Assembly: GCF_044904705.1 (NCBI RefSeq)
Contig: NZ_JADIKL010000002.1
Coordinates: forward strand, 62,001-126,000
Length of the DNA: 64,000 bases
Reading direction: 5' to 3'
Source of the DNA: Rhodanobacter_A agri
GTDB taxonomy: Bacteria > Pseudomonadota > Gammaproteobacteria > Xanthomonadales > Rhodanobacteraceae
Shown: positions 43,527 through 53,091 of the stretch, one piece after another
Layout of the letters: each line of letters opens with the position of its first letter
Numbering within the stretch: the first letter of the stretch is position 1
Position numbers and translations under genes: made by a program
The notes under the pieces: model-generated
Seen by the model: only the letters and a program-made list of their open reading frames with translations
Database searches by the model: none
What the model was told of the DNA's origin: nothing

Positions 43527-44780
43527 ATGGATATCGCGAACCCGATGTATGGCATCCGCAAGCGCCGCCGCTTGCGACTGATGGTGGGCGGTGCGGCGCT
43601 GGCCGTGGCCGCACTGGCTGTGCTGGTGTGGCGGCTGGGGCCGGCGTTGCCGGCGGCGGACCGCGGCAGCCTGTGGATCGATGCCGTGCAGCAGGGCGAG
43701 ATGCTGCGCGAGGTGCGCGCCACCGGTACTCTGGTACCCCGCGAAATCCGCTGGCTGGCCGCGGCTACGCCCGCCCAGGTGGAGAAGATCGAGGTGTGGC
43801 CGGGTACCACGGTGCGGCCGGATACCGTGCTGATGCGCCTGTCCGATCCGCAGACCGAGGACGCGTTGCGCAACGCGCAAGCCCAGGTGGCTGCGGCCGA
43901 GGCCCAGGTGGCCGCCAAGCGCGCAGAACTCGAATCGCAATTGCTCGACCAGCGTTCCGCCCAGGCGCAGGCGCAGTCGGACTACGCCTCGGCCAAGGTC
44001 AAGGCCGACGCCGACACCATCGCAGCGAAGGAGCATCTGATTCCGCGCGTGCAATTCGAGCAAGGCCAGATCGCGCTGAAGCAGTTGCAGGCCCGCACCG
44101 TCATCGAGCAGCAGCGCGTGGCGGCGTTCGCCGCCAGCATGAAGGCGCAGATCGAAGCGACCCAGGCTGCGTTGCAGCAGCAGCGCAGCAACCTTGAACT
44201 GCGCCAGCGCCAGGCCGACGCCTTGCTGGTGAAGGCCGGCATCGCCGGTGTGCTGCAGGAAGTGGCGGCGCAGGAGGGCGCGCAGGTCGCTGCCGGCGCC
44301 AACCTCGCGCGGGTCGCCAGGCCCGACGTGCTGATCGCGCGCCTGCAGGTGCCCGAGGTGCAGGCCAAGGATGTGGCGCTAGGCATGCCGGTGAGCGTGG
44401 ACACCCACAACGGCCTGGTCGACGGCAAGGTCGAACGCATCGACCCGGCGGTGCGCAACGGCAGCGTGCAAGTGGATGTCGACCTGACCGGCAAGCTGCC
44501 GGCGGGTGCGCGCCCCGACCTTTCCGTCGACGGCCGCATCCTGATCGCCCAGCTGCACGACGTGCTGTCGGTGGGCCGCCCCGCGCTGGCCAGGGCCGAT
44601 GGCGACCTCAGCCTGTTCCGCCTCGATCCCTCCGGCGACACCGCTACCCGCGTGCCGGTGCGCATCGGCGCGGCCTCGGTGGACCGTGTCGAGGTCCGGC
44701 GCGGGCTGAAGGCGGGCGATAAGGTGATCCTCTCCGACACCAGCCAGTGGGATAAATACGATCGCATCAAGCTGAAGTGA
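43527..44780 (+). CDS. HlyD/MacA-like membrane-fusion adaptor
   Basis: The 417-residue protein is a periplasmic adaptor for ABC export: a cytoplasmic basic start (MYGIRKRRRLRLMV), one membrane helix near 20-40, a lipoyl/barrel part (GTLVPREIRWLAAATPAQVEKIEV), a long Ala/Gln-rich coiled coil (about 110-235) and a C-terminal beta domain. Together with the ATPase and three permeases downstream it would make an inner-membrane exporter that can reach an outer-membrane channel. No TolC-like gene is present locally. Confidence 0.85.
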   Translation: MDIANPMYGIRKRRRLRLMVGGAALAVAALAVLVWRLGPALPAADRGSLWIDAVQQGEMLREVRATGTLVPREIRWLAAATPAQVEKIEVWPGTTVRPDTVLMRLSDPQTEDALRNAQAQVAAAEAQVAAKRAELESQLLDQRSAQAQAQSDYASAKVKADADTIAAKEHLIPRVQFEQGQIALKQLQARTVIEQQRVAAFAASMKAQIEATQAALQQQRSNLELRQRQADALLVKAGIAGVLQEVAAQEGAQVAAGANLARVARPDVLIARLQVPEVQAKDVALGMPVSVDTHNGLVDGKVERIDPAVRNGSVQVDVDLTGKLPAGARPDLSVDGRILIAQLHDVLSVGRPALARADGDLSLFRLDPSGDTATRVPVRIGAASVDRVEVRRGLKAGDKVILSDTSQWDKYDRIKLK

Positions 44781-44867
44781 GCGTCAGCGATTGAACCCCG
44801 CTTCCCTTGGGAGCGGGCAAGGGTACGGGCGAAGCGAAACGCGACGTGGTACTCGACCTTCATTCGG

Positions 44868-44894
44868 CCCTCCGGGCCACCTTCTCCCGGAGGG
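44868..44894. repeat. Intergenic inverted repeat before the ATPase gene
   Basis: CCCTCCGGG and CCCGGAGGG form a small hairpin within the 149-base gap between adaptor and ATPase genes. The surrounding sequence (GGGCAAGGGTACGGGC...) looks like a scattered intergenic element rather than unique DNA. Confidence 0.5.
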
Positions 44895-44929
44895 AGAAGA
44901 AAAACCGAAGCCTCAAAGTGGACTAAGCC

Positions 44930-45694
44930 ATGACCCATGCCGCCAGCGTTATCACCCTTCAGGACCTGCGCAAGGTGTTCCAGACCGACGAGGTGGAGAC
45001 CCACGCGCTCAGCGACGTGCACCTCAACATCGCGCGCGGCGAATACGTTTCGATTTCCGGTCCGTCCGGCTGCGGAAAGACCACGCTGCTGTCGATCCTC
45101 GGCCTGCTCGACACAGCAAGCTCCGGCAGCTACGTGCTGAATGGCCACGACGTCGCCGCGCTCAACGCCGCGCAGCGCGCACGCATCCGCAACGCCGAGA
45201 TCGGCTTCATCTTCCAGGCGTTCAACCTGATCGGCGACCTCACCGTCGAAGAAAACGTGGAACTGCCGCTCACCTACCGCGGCGGCATCGACGCCGCCGA
45301 GCGACGTGCGCGTGTGCAGGAAGCGCTGGAGCGCGTGGGTATGGCGCACCGCATGCGCCACTATCCCGCGCAACTCTCTGGCGGCCAGCAGCAGCGCGTG
45401 GCGGTGGCGCGCGCGCTGGTCGGCAAGCCGGCGATCCTGCTTGCCGACGAGCCCACCGGCAACCTCGACTCGCGCAACGGCGAGGCCGTGATGGCCTTGC
45501 TCGATGAGCTGCACAAGGGCGGCGCCACCATCTGCATGGTCACCCATGACGCGCGTTACGCCGAACTTGCGCAGCGCAAGGTGCGCCTGTTCGACGGCCG
45601 CGTGGTCGACGAGGAAACCTATGACCGCCTGCGTCGCGAGGACGAGTCGCGCCTCGACGCATTGATCGGCCAGCGCATCGAGGTGGGGGCGTGA
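44930..45694 (+). CDS. ABC transporter ATPase, MacB/LolD type
   Basis: The 254-residue ATPase has Walker A SGPSGCGKTT (43-52), signature LSGGQQQRV (149-157) and Walker B ILLADEPTGNLD (169-180), the NLD ending being typical of MacB/LolD-like exporters. It is a stand-alone subunit and the only ATPase for the three permeases that follow, so it must be shared. It overlaps the first permease gene by 4 bases. Confidence 0.92.
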   Translation: MTHAASVITLQDLRKVFQTDEVETHALSDVHLNIARGEYVSISGPSGCGKTTLLSILGLLDTASSGSYVLNGHDVAALNAAQRARIRNAEIGFIFQAFNLIGDLTVEENVELPLTYRGGIDAAERRARVQEALERVGMAHRMRHYPAQLSGGQQQRVAVARALVGKPAILLADEPTGNLDSRNGEAVMALLDELHKGGATICMVTHDARYAELAQRKVRLFDGRVVDEETYDRLRREDESRLDALIGQRIEVGA

Positions 45695-48105
45695 GCGTCT
45701 GGCTTGCCGAGATCTGGCGTGCCTGGCGCGCCAGCCTGCGCCGCCCCGGCTTTCTGCTGTTGGCGGGTGGCGTGCTGGCGCTGGGCATCGGCGCCACCGT
45801 GGCGGTGTTCGCGCTGATCCAGGGGGCGTTGTTGCGGCCTCTGCCGTATGTGCAGCCGGATCGACTGGTGGCGCTGGGCATCCAGGACGACGGATTCTCC
45901 ATTTCGCCGCGCGGCTACCAGCATCTGTCCGGATTGAATGGCGTGGTATCGATGGGCCTGGTGGAAGGCATCTCGCCGCCGGTGAACGTATCCGGCGACG
46001 GTACGCCGGAACGCGTAAGCGGCATGCGCATCGACCGCGGCGTGCTGCCCACGCTGGGCATGCACCTGCCGGCCGGGCGCAACTTCAGCGCGGAAGAGGA
46101 CCGCCCGCACGGACCATCGGCCGCGATGCTCGGTTATGGCTTCTGGCAGCGGCGCTATGCCGGCGACCCCCGGGTTGTGGGCCGGAATCTCGTGGTCGAA
46201 GGCGTGCCGCACACCATCGTCGGCGTGCTGCCGCCGGATGCGGATGTGTTCGCCAGTGCCGACGTGGTGTTGCCGCTGGCGCTGCCGGCCGACAGCGGTG
46301 AAGACGGTCCCAACTACGAGGCTGTGGCGCGGCTGGCAGCTGGGGCAGCTGTCGGCAGCGTCGCTGCTCAGGTCGAGCTGCGCCTGCATGCGTTGGCCGT
46401 GGCGGATGGCGATACCGACGGCCAGCACCGGCCCCATGGCGCGGGCAGCCTGACGGCCAGCCTGCGCCAGGATCAATCGCAATTGCTGCCGCTGTTCCTC
46501 GCCTGCGCCTTGTTCGTGTGGTCGATCGCCTTGGTCAACCTGACCAACCTGATGCTGCTGCGCGCGTTGTCGCGCAGCCACGATGCGGCCGTGCGCGGCG
46601 CGCTGGGTGCTTCGGGCCTGCGGCTGATCCTGCCGGCGTTGGCCGAGGGCTTGCTGGTAGGCCTGGTCGGCGCCTGCGCCGGCATGGCGCTGTCCACGCT
46701 GGGGCTGACGCTGCTTGCGAAGGCGGTGCCGCCGGAATGGTTGGCCGGCACGCCGTTGCATGCGGGTAGCGCGGCATGGTGGCTGGCGCTCGGCATGGGC
46801 GTGTTTGGCGCGCTCTTGTCGGCGGCGCTGGGCTTGTGGCGCAGCCGTGCCGGCGACGGGTTGGAGGAGCTGCGCGAAGGTGGGCGTGGCGGCATGAATC
46901 GCCGCAGCGGCCGTCTTGGGCGCGTGCTGGTGGTGGCGCAGATGGCGTTGGCCGCCACCTTGCTCAGTGCGGCGGGCCTGTTCCTGCATGGCTTGTACGA
47001 TGCCGCGCGGGCACCGCTCGGTTTCTCCGCGGACCATGTGCTGGCGTTCGAACTGGCGCCGGTCAAAGCCGATTATCCCGATGTCGCATCGGTGCATGCC
47101 CTGAGTTCGCGCGTGCTGGATCGACTGCGCGCGGTGCCAGGCGTGGAGAACGCCAGTGCGGCGACCAACTTGCCGATTGGTCGCTGGTTCAACTTCGGCG
47201 GCTTTCACCTGCCCGGCGGCGAGAAATTCAATACCGAGGTGCGCGGCGTCGAGCCCGGCTTCCTCGCCACCTTCGGCATCGCGGTGCGCGAGGGGCGCGC
47301 GTTCGCCCGCACGGACGTCCGCGGCGGCGAGGCGGTGGTGATGGTGAGCGAATCCTTCGCGAAGAAATACTTCGGTGGCCGCGCGCTGGGGCAGGTGATC
47401 GACGTCCCTGGCGACCACGATCAAGCCGTCCCGGCACGGGTGATCGGCGTGGTGGCCGACACGCACCAGTACAGCGCATTGCAACCGGCGCCGCCGATCC
47501 TCTACATGCCGTTGGCGCAGATGCCGGATTGGGCCATGAGCATGTTCCGCAGCTGGTTCCCGCTGCGCTTCGCGCTGCAGGTGCGCGGCAATACCGATGA
47601 TTACGGTGCCGCCGTGCATGCGGCGATGGTCGAGGCGGCGCCCGCGCAACCCATCGCCAACCTGCACCCGTTGCAGCAGGACGTGCGTGCCAGCACGGCA
47701 GACGTGCGGCTCAACCTGCTGTTGATCGGCGTCTTCGCGCTGTTGGCGCTGTCGCTGGCCGCGGCCGGCATGTACGCGGTGATGGCGATGGCAGTGGCCA
47801 CGCGCGAGCACGAGTTCGGCGTGCGCATGGCCTTGGGGGCGCCGCCCGCGCGCTTGCTGCGCCTGGTGTTGGGCGGCGGACTGGTGCAGATCGGCATGGG
47901 TCTGGCGTGTGGCCTCGGGTTGGCCGTGCTGTTGTCCGGAAACTTGCGCGGGCTGCTCTACGCGCTGGGTCGGAACAATGCGATCGATCCGGTGGCGATG
48001 CTGCTGGTGGCCGTGGCGCTTGCCGTTGCCGGTCTGCTTGCCTGCATGGCGCCGGCCATCCGTGCGGGGCGTACCGCTCCGATGCGCGCGTTGCGAGGGG
48101 AATAG
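45691..48105 (+). CDS. MacB/FtsX-type ABC permease, first of three
   Basis: The 804-residue permease has two MacB-like halves: a helix near 20-45 (FLLLAGGVLALGIGATVAVFAL), a large periplasmic part (MacB-PCD, about 60-250), three or four helices, a second periplasmic part and a final helix group near 670-800, ending TAPMRALRGE. This double layout without a fused ATPase matches the ADOP-like permeases. It is similar in sequence and ending to the next gene, so the two arose by tandem duplication. Confidence 0.88.
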   Translation: MSVWLAEIWRAWRASLRRPGFLLLAGGVLALGIGATVAVFALIQGALLRPLPYVQPDRLVALGIQDDGFSISPRGYQHLSGLNGVVSMGLVEGISPPVNVSGDGTPERVSGMRIDRGVLPTLGMHLPAGRNFSAEEDRPHGPSAAMLGYGFWQRRYAGDPRVVGRNLVVEGVPHTIVGVLPPDADVFASADVVLPLALPADSGEDGPNYEAVARLAAGAAVGSVAAQVELRLHALAVADGDTDGQHRPHGAGSLTASLRQDQSQLLPLFLACALFVWSIALVNLTNLMLLRALSRSHDAAVRGALGASGLRLILPALAEGLLVGLVGACAGMALSTLGLTLLAKAVPPEWLAGTPLHAGSAAWWLALGMGVFGALLSAALGLWRSRAGDGLEELREGGRGGMNRRSGRLGRVLVVAQMALAATLLSAAGLFLHGLYDAARAPLGFSADHVLAFELAPVKADYPDVASVHALSSRVLDRLRAVPGVENASAATNLPIGRWFNFGGFHLPGGEKFNTEVRGVEPGFLATFGIAVREGRAFARTDVRGGEAVVMVSESFAKKYFGGRALGQVIDVPGDHDQAVPARVIGVVADTHQYSALQPAPPILYMPLAQMPDWAMSMFRSWFPLRFALQVRGNTDDYGAAVHAAMVEAAPAQPIANLHPLQQDVRASTADVRLNLLLIGVFALLALSLAAAGMYAVMAMAVATREHEFGVRMALGAPPARLLRLVLGGGLVQIGMGLACGLGLAVLLSGNLRGLLYALGRNNAIDPVAMLLVAVALAVAGLLACMAPAIRAGRTAPMRALRGE

Positions 48106-48186
48106 GGCCATGCATGCAGAGCCAGAAGGACGGGCGCGCCATCGGGTGGTCGCGATACGAAGCGCATACAACAAGAGGGTGCACGC

Positions 48187-50649
48187 ATGACGATCTGGTT
48201 TGCTGAAGTATGGCGTGCATGGCGGGCGAGCCTGCGCAAACCGGGCTTTCTGCTGCTGGCGACCGCCGTACTGGCGCTGGGCGTGGGCGCCAGCACGACA
48301 GTGTTGACCCTGATCGACCGGGTGCTGCTCGAACCGCTGCCCTATCCGCAGGCGTCGCGGCTCGTGCAACTGGGCATGGAAAAGTTTGGCGTGGCTTACT
48401 GGGTCTCTCCGCAGGAGTACCAGCATGCGCAGCACCTGCAAGGCGTGCAGTCCATGGGCATGGTCGCGCGGTTCCCGGCGTCCCTGAATATCGCCGGCGA
48501 CGGTGAACCCGAGCTGGTCCCGGCCTTGTATGCGGACCGCGGCTTGCTGCCGACACTCGGCATCCCGCTGTCGCTTGGGCGCAACTTCACGGCCCAGGAG
48601 GACCAGCCACACGGGCCGAAGGCGGTGATCCTGGGTCATGGATTCTGGATGCGCCGCTATGGCGGCGATCCGGGCGCGGTGGGGCGCACGATGTCGATCG
48701 AGGGCGTGCCTTACGCCATCGTCGGCGTGTTGCCCCAACATGCCGGACTGAGTCAGGGCGACTTGCTGCTGCCTGTCGCGCTGCCGGCCGGCAGTACCGA
48801 CGATGGTTCCAACTACCGTGCCATCGGCCGCCTCGCCCCGGGGGTGCCTGCCGCCGCGGTTGGCGCCGAATTGCAGGTGCGGATGCATGCAATGCTTGCG
48901 GATAGCGGTGCGTTGAGCGGCCCCGATGGCGCCTACTGGTCGCGCCAGCAATTCCGGGCCGACGCACTCGACACGGCACTGCAGGTCCGGATGCGGCCGG
49001 TGCTGACCATGTTCCTGGCCAGCGCGCTGCTGGTGCTGCTGCTGGCCATGGTCAATCTCGCCAATCTGATGCTGTTGCGCATGCTGGCGCGCAGCCACGA
49101 CGCCGCGGTGCGCGATGCGCTGGGCGCCTCGTGGCAGCGCCGCGCCATGCCGATCGCCGCCGAGGGGCTGCTGGTCGGTGTCTGCGGTTCGCTGCTGGGG
49201 GCGTTGCTAGCCATGGCCGCCCTGATCGCGTGGCGTGGCCTGATTCCGCCGGACTGGCTGGATGGCAGGCCGCTGCCGATCGATGCTTCGATCGTGCTGA
49301 CGGCGTTGGGCCTGGGCCTGGCCGGTACCGTGCTGGCGGTGGCGCTGGGTTTGTGGCGGGGCCTGGCCCGGACGGTTTCCATGGAAGAGCTGCGCGAGGG
49401 CGGGCGCAGCGGCATGGCGCAGCGTGGAGGCCTGCTGGGACGCGTGCTGGTGACGGCGCAGGTCGCCATCGCGGCATGCCTGCTGTGCGCGGCAGGATTG
49501 TTCCTGCATGCGCTCTACGATGCGGCGCATGCGCCGCTGGGGTTCCGCAGCCAAGGTGTGCTGACCTTCGACCTTGCGCCGGTACAGGCGAATTATCCGG
49601 ATGCGGCATCGGTGCGCGATCTGGATCGGAGGCTGCTGGAACGATTCCGGGCGCAGCCCGGGGTGGAGCAGGCCGCGGTGGGCACCGGCCTGCCGGTGGG
49701 CGACTACGCGCAGAATTTCTATCTGGGCAACATCCGCGCGCCCGGCGGCGAGCCTTTGGCAGACTCGCCGCAATTTCGCGGCGTGGGGCCGGAGTATTTC
49801 GCGACGTTCGGCATCGCCGTGCGCGAAGGGCGCGGTTTTCTCGCCACGGACGACAAGGGATCGGAGCGTGTGGCGGTGATCAACCAGGTGCTGGCCGAGC
49901 GCATGTACGGCGGCCACGCCCTGGGCAAGAGCATCGAATTCAGCTCGCCCGCACCCGGCGACGGCGGCCATCCGTTCGTCGCCCGCATCGTGGGAGTGAT
50001 CGGCACGATCAGTCCGTTCGGCCCCCTGGGCGGCAAGGACGGCATCTTGTATGTGCCGTTCTCCCAGGTGCCGGATGGCCTGCTCGACGTCTACCGCAGC
50101 GGAAATCCCTTGCGTTTCGCCCTGCGCGTCGAAGGCAACCCGGAGGATTACCGCAAGACGCTGGTCGCCGCAGTCGCACAGGTGGCGCCCAACCAGCCCA
50201 TTGCCCATGTACTGACCATGCAGCGCATCGTCCGCGATACCACCGGCGATACGCGGATGAATCTGTTACTGGTCGGCATCTTCGCGGCGCTGGCCCTGGT
50301 GTTGGCCGCCGTGGGCATGTATGCGGTGGTGGCCGTGTCGGTGGCCAATCGCGAGCGTGAATTCGGTGTGCGCCTGGCGCTGGGGGCGTCGCCGTCGCGG
50401 CTTGCATACATCGTGCTGCGCGGCGGTCTGCTGCAGATCGCCGTGGGCCTCGCTGCCGGGTTCGCCCTCGCGCTGCTGCTGTCGGGGATGCTGGGTGCCG
50501 TGCTGATGCAGATACAGCGCAATGTGTTCGATGTACCGGTGTTGCTGGCAGTGTGCATGGTGCTCGCTGCTGCCGGTCTGCTGGCCTGTCTGCTGCCAGC
50601 CTTGCGGGCGGCGCATGTGCCACCGATGCGCGCCCTGAGGGGGGAATGA
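48187..50649 (+). CDS. MacB/FtsX-type ABC permease, second of three
   Basis: The 820-residue permease is built as its upstream neighbour: start WFAEVWRAWRASLRKPGFLLLAT against WLAEIWRAWRASLRRPGFLLLAG, and the same end PMRALRGE. It begins 81 bases after the first permease and overlaps the third by 4 bases. The N-terminal half contains the periplasmic domain, where most differences fall, so substrate contact may differ between copies. Confidence 0.88.
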   Translation: MTIWFAEVWRAWRASLRKPGFLLLATAVLALGVGASTTVLTLIDRVLLEPLPYPQASRLVQLGMEKFGVAYWVSPQEYQHAQHLQGVQSMGMVARFPASLNIAGDGEPELVPALYADRGLLPTLGIPLSLGRNFTAQEDQPHGPKAVILGHGFWMRRYGGDPGAVGRTMSIEGVPYAIVGVLPQHAGLSQGDLLLPVALPAGSTDDGSNYRAIGRLAPGVPAAAVGAELQVRMHAMLADSGALSGPDGAYWSRQQFRADALDTALQVRMRPVLTMFLASALLVLLLAMVNLANLMLLRMLARSHDAAVRDALGASWQRRAMPIAAEGLLVGVCGSLLGALLAMAALIAWRGLIPPDWLDGRPLPIDASIVLTALGLGLAGTVLAVALGLWRGLARTVSMEELREGGRSGMAQRGGLLGRVLVTAQVAIAACLLCAAGLFLHALYDAAHAPLGFRSQGVLTFDLAPVQANYPDAASVRDLDRRLLERFRAQPGVEQAAVGTGLPVGDYAQNFYLGNIRAPGGEPLADSPQFRGVGPEYFATFGIAVREGRGFLATDDKGSERVAVINQVLAERMYGGHALGKSIEFSSPAPGDGGHPFVARIVGVIGTISPFGPLGGKDGILYVPFSQVPDGLLDVYRSGNPLRFALRVEGNPEDYRKTLVAAVAQVAPNQPIAHVLTMQRIVRDTTGDTRMNLLLVGIFAALALVLAAVGMYAVVAVSVANREREFGVRLALGASPSRLAYIVLRGGLLQIAVGLAAGFALALLLSGMLGAVLMQIQRNVFDVPVLLAVCMVLAAAGLLACLLPALRAAHVPPMRALRGE

Positions 50650-53075
50650 CGATGGTGGTCGTGCGCGAGTTGCGCGAGGCATGGCGGCGGCTGATGCGGC
50701 GCCCGGGCTATGCCTTGCTATCGGTGGGAATGCTGGGCGTGGGATTGGGCGTGGTGCTGTTCCTGTTTGGCCTGGTCAACACGATGATCCTGCGGCCGCT
50801 GCCGTTTCCGCAGGCGGATCGCCTGGTGGCGATCGGCGAACAGTCATCCAACGGCTACGGCATCGGCTACATCGACAGCGACCAGTACCTGCAGTTGCAG
50901 GGGCATCTGCGCAGCGTGGACATGTTCGGTGCCTATGCCGTCACCGGCGTCAACCTGGACAGCGGCGCTGGCGCGGACTTTTCGCGCGGCACCTTGCTCA
51001 CCGCATCGATGATGGAACTTCTGGGAGTGAAGCCCATCCTCGGTCGCGGCTTCATTACTTCCGACGAGGTGCCTGGCGCGGCACCCGTGGTGCTCCTGGG
51101 CGAGACACTGTGGCGGCACGATTTCCATGCCGATCCGCATATCGTGGGGCGGGCGGTGCAGGTGAACGGCGAGCCGGCCACGGTGGTCGGCGTGCTGCCC
51201 GCGGATTTCGGTTTTCCGCAGGCCAGCCGGTTGTGGATGCCACTGCGGTTGAAACAGCAGCAGTATCTCGACATCCACGGCGTGGCCCGATTGCTGCCGT
51301 CCGTCGACCTGCCGCAGGCGCGCGCGGAGCTTGCCGCACGGGCGGATGCCATGCAGCTCGCCCTGCCGGCGGAGCAGCGCGGGTCGTCGTTGACGATCAA
51401 GCCGCTGACCCTGAGCTTCATTCCCGAGAACACCCGTGGCTGGGTGTGGATGATGTTCGGCGCCACTGGGCTGGTGCTGCTGCTGGCCTGCGTCAATGTG
51501 GCGAACCTGCAACTGGTGCAGACCTTGAACCGGCGCCGCGAGCTGGCCCTGCGCAGTGCTTTGGGAGGCAGCCACGGGCGCCTGATGATCGGTGTGCTGG
51601 TGGAAAGCCTGCTGCTCAGCGTGGCGGCGTTGGCGGTGGCCGTGCCGATCGTGCAGTTGGGCAATCGTTGGCTGGTCGGCGTGTTCATCGCCAGCGACGA
51701 TCCGCCGAACATGTTCCTCCGCTTCGGCGTCGACGGCCGGGTGCTGCTGTTCGGCTTCGGCGCGGCGATGCTGTGCACGGCGGTGGCTGGACTGATCCCC
51801 GCCTGGCGTGCTGCGCGCGCCGACGACTTGCAGGAGGCGCTGCGCGACGGTAGCAAAGGCTCCGGCAGCGGCTTCGCCCAGGTGGCGAAGGTCCTGGTGG
51901 TGGCCGAGGTGGTGCTGACCGTGGTGCTGCTGGTGGGCGCGGGTACGTTCGTGCGGGCGCTGGGCGCGCTGCTGGTGGAGCGCTCGGTGGGCGCCACACA
52001 TGCGGCGCAGGTGCTCACCGCGGACGTGGAGTTGCCGTCGGCGCGCTATGTGGACGATGCGCAGCGCATCCGTTTGCTGGATACCGTGGTCGAGCGCCTG
52101 CGCAGCGATCCAGCGGTGATCGATGCCTCCGCCTCGGATACCATTCCAAGCGCCGCGTTGGGCAGCCACGAGGACGTGTCCCTGCCGGGCCAGCCGCAGC
52201 CATCCGAGGGTTGGCCGCGGGTGCAGATGGGCATCGTCGATCCGCATTTCCTCGCCACCTACGGTGTGCGCCTGCGCGCGGGGCGCTTCTTCGATGCGCG
52301 CGACCGCGCGGACGGTGCGCCGGTAGCCGTGGTCGACGCCAAGCTGGCCGAAGCGATGTGGCCGCACGGCGAAGCACTGGGCCGCAAGCTGGTGCTGTGG
52401 CCTGGCCGCGTGCACGCTCGCGCGCTGACCGTCGTCGGCGTGATCGAGCCGCTGCAACTGGACAGCGCGCTGGAAAGGCCGCTGCCTGGCCTGCTGCTGC
52501 CGCTGCAGCAGTCGGCGGACCAGGGGCCGCTGCGCCGCGGCATGGGGCTGGCGGTGCGCACGCATGCCGACGCGGAAACCTATGCGCGGCAATTGGCTGC
52601 CGTGGTGCGCGAGGTGGATCCGCAAGTGGCTGTCCACGCGATGTACAGCCAGGCCAGGGCGATGGCGATATCGCGGGTCAAACTGCTGGTGCTGACCGAG
52701 GTGTTCGCGGTGCTGGGCCTGGTGGCGCTGCTGCTCGCCGGCGCAGGCCTGTACGGCGTGCTGGCGTTCTCGGTGGCGCAACGCACGCGCGAGATCGGCA
52801 TCTGCCGCGCGATCGGCGCCGGGCATGGCGCCATCGTGCGCACGGTGGCGCGCCAGCTGGCGTGGCAGCTTGGCCTCGGGCTGGGTATCGGCCTGCTGCT
52901 TGCCGTGCCGGGGTCGGGTGTGCTGGCCGATCCGGGTTTGCACACGCGCGCGCACGATCTGGCGGTGTTCGCCCCGGTATTGCTGTTGGTGATCGGCGTA
53001 TCCGCACTTGCTGCGCTGGTGCCGTTACTGCGCGCGTTGCGTGTCGATCCTGCCGTCGCCTTGCGCTACGAGTGA
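50646..53075 (+). CDS. MacB/FtsX-type ABC permease, third of three
   Basis: The 809-residue permease has the same architecture but is more diverged (VVVRELREAWRRLMRRPGYALLSVG...; end RALRVDPAVALRYE). The ATG at 50646 overlaps the previous stop (ATGA); a second ATG two codons later is possible. It closes the transport part of the operon and is followed after 16 bases by the response regulator, so transport and regulation share one mRNA. Confidence 0.88.
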   Translation: MTMVVVRELREAWRRLMRRPGYALLSVGMLGVGLGVVLFLFGLVNTMILRPLPFPQADRLVAIGEQSSNGYGIGYIDSDQYLQLQGHLRSVDMFGAYAVTGVNLDSGAGADFSRGTLLTASMMELLGVKPILGRGFITSDEVPGAAPVVLLGETLWRHDFHADPHIVGRAVQVNGEPATVVGVLPADFGFPQASRLWMPLRLKQQQYLDIHGVARLLPSVDLPQARAELAARADAMQLALPAEQRGSSLTIKPLTLSFIPENTRGWVWMMFGATGLVLLLACVNVANLQLVQTLNRRRELALRSALGGSHGRLMIGVLVESLLLSVAALAVAVPIVQLGNRWLVGVFIASDDPPNMFLRFGVDGRVLLFGFGAAMLCTAVAGLIPAWRAARADDLQEALRDGSKGSGSGFAQVAKVLVVAEVVLTVVLLVGAGTFVRALGALLVERSVGATHAAQVLTADVELPSARYVDDAQRIRLLDTVVERLRSDPAVIDASASDTIPSAALGSHEDVSLPGQPQPSEGWPRVQMGIVDPHFLATYGVRLRAGRFFDARDRADGAPVAVVDAKLAEAMWPHGEALGRKLVLWPGRVHARALTVVGVIEPLQLDSALERPLPGLLLPLQQSADQGPLRRGMGLAVRTHADAETYARQLAAVVREVDPQVAVHAMYSQARAMAISRVKLLVLTEVFAVLGLVALLLAGAGLYGVLAFSVAQRTREIGICRAIGAGHGAIVRTVARQLAWQLGLGLGIGLLLAVPGSGVLADPGLHTRAHDLAVFAPVLLLVIGVSALAALVPLLRALRVDPAVALRYE

Positions 53076-53091
53076 TCGCTACACTGAGGGA

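Noticed and set aside
45619..49098. Very long minus-strand ORF (1159 codons) opposite the permease genes
   Set aside because: It is a mirror of high-GC coding sequence: His/Gln/Arg/Ala-rich, no domain, no ribosome binding site, and the plus strand holds clear permeases.
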